Below, piece by piece: positions 60,754-64,000 of a DNA stretch of 64,000 nt. The notes under the pieces are model-generated. The model worked only from the letters and a program-made list of their open reading frames with translations, was not told the DNA's origin and searched no databases. Both the position numbers and the translations under genes were made by a program. The DNA is taken from positions 186,001-250,000 of the forward strand of contig NZ_JAGGOI010000004.1 of assembly GCF_018614585.1 (NCBI RefSeq). Direction: 5' to 3'. This stretch comes from Streptomyces sp. ISL-1 (GTDB taxonomy: Bacteria > Actinomycetota > Actinomycetes > Streptomycetales > Streptomycetaceae). The stretch's first letter is position 1; every line of letters starts with the position of its first letter.

Positions 60754-61776
60754 TCAGCGGTTGGTGAGCACCATCCGGAACCGGGCGGCGCCGGCCATCA
60801 TCTTTTGGTACGCCTCATCGGCCTGGTCCAACGGCACGGTCTCGGTCATCGGGCGGATCCCGTGCAGGGCGCTGAAGCCCATGGTGTCCTGCACGTCCTG
60901 CGCGGTGCCGGACGGGTGGCCACGGATGATCTTGCCGCTCAGGAGCAGCTGGTTCGGGCTGATTCCCAGCGGCTCGGCGTCCACGCCGATGACCACCAGC
61001 TCGCCGCGGGGGCGGAGCCCTTCCACGGTCGCCGTGATGGCGTCGGAGTTGGCGGCGGTGGCCAGGACCACCCTGGCACCGCCGAGGGACTGCAGCGCGT
61101 CAGCGACGGAGGTGCCCGCCGTGCTGTCGATGTAGTGGTGCGCGCCGAGCTGCCTGGCGAAGTCGGCCTTGTCGGCTCCGCGGGCGATGGCCACGGTCTC
61201 GAAGCCCATGGCGGCCGCATACTGCACCCCCAGGTGGCCGAGGCCGCCGATGCCGAGTACGGCGACCAGATCGCCCGGTCGTGCGGAACTGCGCCGCAGC
61301 CCGTTGAACGTCGTCACCCCCGCGCAGCCCAAAGGCGCCGCATCGCTCGCCGCCAGGGCGTCGGGGATCCGGGCCAGGGCGTCCTGCGGTGCGATCACCC
61401 TCTCGGCGAAACCGCCGTCGTATACCCATCCTGGAACCTTCAGGTTCTCGCACACGATGAAGTCACCCTGTCTGCAGGGCGTGCAGTGGCCGCAGCTGCC
61501 GCCGAACCAGCCCACCGCGACCCGGTCGCCCACCTGCCAGCCGCTGTATGTTCCCTCGCCGAGCTCCTCGATGTGCCCGGCGATCTCATGCCCGGCGACC
61601 AGCGGAAACCGGACGCCCGGCAACAAGGCGTTCACGAAAGCGGCGTCGCTGTGGCAGACCCCGCAGGCCTCCACGGCAATCCGTACATGGCCGGGGCCCG
61701 GGCGCTGTACCTCACGCTCCACGATCTCCAACGGACCGCCGGCGCTCGCTACCTGCGCGACTCGATAGGTGCTCAT
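60754..61776 (-). CDS. Zinc-dependent alcohol dehydrogenase (MDR family)
   Basis: This 340-aa medium-chain dehydrogenase has catalytic zinc ligands in CGVCHSD and GHE, structural zinc Cys residues in CGHCTPCRQGDFIVC, and NAD motif GIGGLG near residue 178. It oxidises alcohols or reduces aldehydes with NAD(P). It is read toward hypX but separated from it by 337 bp and is not typical of hydrogenase loci. The substrate cannot be predicted. Confidence 0.92.
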   Translation of the reverse strand: MSTYRVAQVASAGGPLEIVEREVQRPGPGHVRIAVEACGVCHSDAAFVNALLPGVRFPLVAGHEIAGHIEELGEGTYSGWQVGDRVAVGWFGGSCGHCTPCRQGDFIVCENLKVPGWVYDGGFAERVIAPQDALARIPDALAASDAAPLGCAGVTTFNGLRRSSARPGDLVAVLGIGGLGHLGVQYAAAMGFETVAIARGADKADFARQLGAHHYIDSTAGTSVADALQSLGGARVVLATAANSDAITATVEGLRPRGELVVIGVDAEPLGISPNQLLLSGKIIRGHPSGTAQDVQDTMGFSALHGIRPMTETVPLDQADEAYQKMMAGAARFRMVLTNR

Positions 61777-62155
61777 ATGGGTCTCTCCGCGGTACGGGTG
61801 CGACGGCCCCCTCGAATCAGCAGACCAGCTCCGGCCCGATCACGCACACCGAAACGGATCGAGTGAGCAAGGGCCGCGTGGTCAACCGCTGCCCGCCGAA
61901 TCCAGCCGCCGGGCGAGGAACCGGCCCGGTACCGGCGCGGCCGACCGTGCCTCATCGGTCCCACCACAGGCAAGCTTGCCGCCTGCCCGCTCGGCCGTCG
62001 ACACCACCGGGGACGGCGTGCGGCTTCACGACGCGTGTGCTGCCCTTGATGGAGTGGACGACCCACGGCACTGCCCGGGCCCGCCCTTTGCCGGGCCTTT
62101 CCCCACAGGCGGTCTCCGCGCGGGAGCGGAGATCGGGCTGTGAGAAGGAGGAGCC
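61777..62155. other. 379-bp divergent spacer
   Basis: This region lies between the alcohol dehydrogenase (minus) and the 217-aa gene (plus) and should contain both promoters. I found no convincing gene, repeat or palindrome. GAAGGAGGAG at its right end is the ribosome binding site of the plus-strand gene. Confidence 0.5.
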
Positions 62156-62809
62156 ATGTCCGACACGTCGAAAGCGGCCCGGCACCTGAGCGGCCTGCGG
62201 AACGCTCGCTATGGCGAGATCCTTCTCATCTCGCCGGGCGAGGACGGTCATCTCAAGGCCGCCGTCTACAACACCTTCGGTCTCAACGACTGTCCGCCGG
62301 AGCGGTGGAACGCGCTCGACCCCCGTGCGCTGGCGGAGCAGTTCCGGGTGCCGATGGTGTTCCTGAACGGACCCCGCTTCTGGACGATCGACGAGGTCAC
62401 GGCGTTCGAGTGGGGGGACACCGCGATGTTCGACGGCCTGGAGGCCCGCTGTGTGGCCGAAGTCCGCATCCCCGCGGAGATCGACCTCACCGGGGCGACG
62501 GCCAAGAAGTTCTACGTCGATACCACGGTGAAACGGGACACCGAGTACGTCCTGTCCAGCGGCAGACCGGTGCACGCACTGCTCGCCCCGGACGACCGGA
62601 CGTACGTCCTGCAGGCGTACTCCCACACCGTGGACGACAGCCAGACGATGGACTCCCTGGCCACGCTCGGCCAACGGCTGCAACTCCCGCAAGGCTGGCA
62701 GTACCGGGTCCACACTCCGGAGGACGACCTTGTCGTGCGGACGGTAGCGGGAGATGCCCATGTCGTGCAGGACGACCTGGAGAACACCTATATGCTCCTC
62801 GCCCACTGA
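62156..62809 (+). CDS. Uncharacterised 217-aa protein
   Basis: I do not recognise this family. It has a strong ribosome binding site (GGAGGAG). The protein is soluble, with one distinct middle region (FRVPMVFLNGPRFWTIDEVTAFEWGDTAMFDGL) and a C-terminal half with VLSSGRPVHALLAPDDRTYVLQAYSHTVD. It has no signal peptide or membrane helix. A ligand-binding beta-sandwich or cupin-like fold is plausible from the strand pattern. It stands alone on the plus strand between minus-strand genes. Confidence 0.75.
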   Translation: MSDTSKAARHLSGLRNARYGEILLISPGEDGHLKAAVYNTFGLNDCPPERWNALDPRALAEQFRVPMVFLNGPRFWTIDEVTAFEWGDTAMFDGLEARCVAEVRIPAEIDLTGATAKKFYVDTTVKRDTEYVLSSGRPVHALLAPDDRTYVLQAYSHTVDDSQTMDSLATLGQRLQLPQGWQYRVHTPEDDLVVRTVAGDAHVVQDDLENTYMLLAH

Positions 62810-62951
62810 GCCGGGGCCCGGCGGCGGGCGCTGGGATCCGTGGGGTTCCGTGCTGTCGGCATGCCGAGCCTTCGTCGGGCCGGCGGTGAGGCGGTGACAG
62901 TGCCACCGAGGAGCGCGGCGCACTGTCGCAGGCTCCGTGGCGCGACCGACA

Positions 62952-63503
62952 TCACCCCGGCAGGGGACGCCGGTCGGCACCGGCCAGTTCATTGAGAGGG
63001 CCGTCGGTCAGCGTGGCGCGCTCGTCGGTCACCACCGGCAGCCGCGCCATGGTGGAGGGCTCGATGAGACCCGCCTGCCCCAGGACCGATGCCTGATCCC
63101 AGTAGATGTGCTCGCTCGCGATCAGGATGCCGTCGAACGAGACGACCGCTATGACCGCGATGCTTATCGCCCTACCCGTCGGGGCCACGCCGGGCAGGAT
63201 CCAGGGGACTTCGATGTCATGGGTGAACGAGGCCAGCATCTCCTCGACGATGCGGTCGTCACCGGTGGTCCGGGTCAGGGTCTCAAGCGTGAAGTCCTGT
63301 GGATTGCGGCCGATGAACCAGCGGCTGTAGAAGTCGCGTACGGGCTCCCTGCCGCGTGCGCCCATGGCAGTGGGCACATGGAGCACCGCTGGTGCGTCCG
63401 TCATGGTCTCCATCGTCGCGTCGACGTCGAGTGTGGTGAACTCGCTGCTGGTGTGGAGCTCCCATACGCGCTCCAGCTGCGAGCGGCCGGTGTCGGTCGT
63501 CAT
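62952..63503 (-). CDS. SnoaL-like (NTF2-fold) protein
   Basis: This 183-aa protein begins MTTDTGRSQLERVWELHTSSEF and shows the NTF2/SnoaL-like pattern VHVPTAMGARGREPVRDFYSRWFIG, with HDIEVPWILPGV and SFDGILIASEHIYWDQ. Such proteins act as small isomerases, cyclases or dehydratases, or as carbohydrate-degradation helpers. The ATG overlaps the stop of the upstream methyltransferase gene in ATGA, and GAGGAGG lies before it. It is read with that gene and may belong to a neighbouring pathway beyond the window. Confidence 0.78.
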   Translation of the reverse strand: MTTDTGRSQLERVWELHTSSEFTTLDVDATMETMTDAPAVLHVPTAMGARGREPVRDFYSRWFIGRNPQDFTLETLTRTTGDDRIVEEMLASFTHDIEVPWILPGVAPTGRAISIAVIAVVSFDGILIASEHIYWDQASVLGQAGLIEPSTMARLPVVTDERATLTDGPLNELAGADRRPLPG

Positions 63504-64000
63504 GGAAAGGCCTCCTCGGGTTTCCATCCCCAAGCGGTGATCAGTCCGGGCGAGAGTTCGGCGCATTCGGGCGAGTCGAGGGAACGGATGGCCGCGTCGA
63601 TCGTCGCTTCGTCGACCAGTCCGGTGTCCACGATGGTTGCCATCGCCCGGTCCCAAGTCTCCGCCCAGAAGCGGCTGATGGGGCTGCCGGGCAGCAGGGG
63701 AGGTACATGGATCTCGGCCGCGACGGAGGTGAGACCGGCGTCGCGCAGCAGTCGGGGATACTGCGGCACCCAGGCGACGTCGGTGCCGATGGTGTTTCGC
63801 AGCCCTTGCCACATCGCTCGCATGACGTCGGTGTACGGCGTACTGGGGGCGCCTGCCGTCGTCAGGTCGACGGCATCGCCGAGAACCAGCACACCGCCCG
63901 GGGCCACCAGCTCGCAGAGCTTGGTGATCATGCGACGGTAGGAGGGCAGATGCATGAGGACGAACCGCGCGTGGACCAGGCGGAACCGGCCCGGGTCGAA
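63500..64000 (-). CDS. SAM-dependent methyltransferase (partial, runs off the window)
   Basis: The 3' part of a class I methyltransferase gene; the 5' end lies beyond position 64000. The visible 166 residues include FRLVHARFVLMHLPSYRRMITKLCELVAPGGVLVLGD, which are motifs III-IV of small-molecule methyltransferases (LVHARFVLMHL), and a C-terminal cap domain. The SAM-binding motif I must lie outside. It overlaps the SnoaL-like gene by 4 bp. The substrate is unknown. Confidence 0.85.
   Translation of the reverse strand, partial: FDPGRFRLVHARFVLMHLPSYRRMITKLCELVAPGGVLVLGDAVDLTTAGAPSTPYTDVMRAMWQGLRNTIGTDVAWVPQYPRLLRDAGLTSVAAEIHVPPLLPGSPISRFWAETWDRAMATIVDTGLVDEATIDAAIRSLDSPECAELSPGLITAWGWKPEEAFP

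Overview
The window is high-GC actinobacterial DNA, almost certainly a Streptomyces chromosome. The support is dense GC-rich coding with GTG and TTG starts, ATGA and GTGA gene overlaps, a SARP activator carrying a TTA (bldA) codon, and an actinobacterial [NiFe]-hydrogenase operon. It holds two large systems side by side, with a few genes on each flank.

Region A (about 2.7-45.1 kb) is a hybrid type I/type II polyketide cluster that reads as a pluramycin (anthrapyran C-glycoside) pathway, closest in logic to kidamycin, saptomycin or pluramycin A. The type II core is KS-alpha/CLF (14.1-16.6 kb), ACP and aromatase/cyclase (17.9-19.1 kb), and a C9 ketoreductase, an MBL-fold cyclase and an SRPBCC cyclase (11.6-13.9 kb). 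A two-protein type I PKS (19.2-28.4 kb) supplies an unusual starter. One protein is a KSQ-AT-ACP loading module whose ketosynthase has Gln in place of Cys. The other is a single fully reducing KS-AT-DH-ER-KR-ACP module whose AT carries methylmalonyl-type signatures. Together they predict a 2-methylbutyryl starter, which fits the C4 branched side chain of kidamycin-type compounds. A discrete acyltransferase (28.4-29.5 kb) and a DpsC-like KSIII with Ser at the active site (29.7-30.8 kb) are the likely bridge between the two PKS types. Tailoring enzymes are an acyl-CoA-dehydrogenase-like flavoprotein, an FAD monooxygenase, a P450, an alpha/beta-hydrolase whose nucleophile position is Thr, a SnoaL-like protein and a membrane acyltransferase.

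Sugar genes fall in two sets. The left set (2.8-6.9 kb) has an N-methyltransferase, 4-ketoreductase, aminotransferase and glycosyltransferase, and looks like angolosamine. The right set (34.9-43.7 kb) has an N-methyltransferase, 4-ketoreductase, glycosyltransferase, epimerase, C-methyltransferase, and dTDP-glucose synthase and 4,6-dehydratase, and looks like N,N-dimethylvancosamine. No NDP-hexose 2,3-dehydratase is visible. Self-protection is suggested by a DrrAB-like ABC exporter and an AlkZ-type DNA glycosylase (QxQ motif), as expected for a DNA-alkylating product. SARP-like heptad repeats with 11-bp or 22-bp spacing lie in several divergent promoters. A 232-bp MITE-like element with perfect 18-bp terminal inverted repeats abuts glycosyltransferase 2 and supplies its stop codon.

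Region B (45.2-60.4 kb) is one long minus-strand locus for a group 1h (actinobacterial, high-affinity, O2-tolerant) [NiFe]-hydrogenase. In transcription order it runs hypX, small subunit, large subunit, NifU-like protein, DUF5947-like, DUF6084-like, an unrecognised 477-aa protein, maturation protease, a 44-aa protein, then hypA, hypB, hypF, hypC, hypD and hypE, mostly with overlapping start and stop codons.

Flanks: on the left, an NmrA-type oxidoreductase, a divergent WYL regulator and an FMN azoreductase. On the right, a zinc alcohol dehydrogenase, an unrecognised 217-aa protein, a SnoaL-like protein and the 3' part of a methyltransferase that runs off the window.
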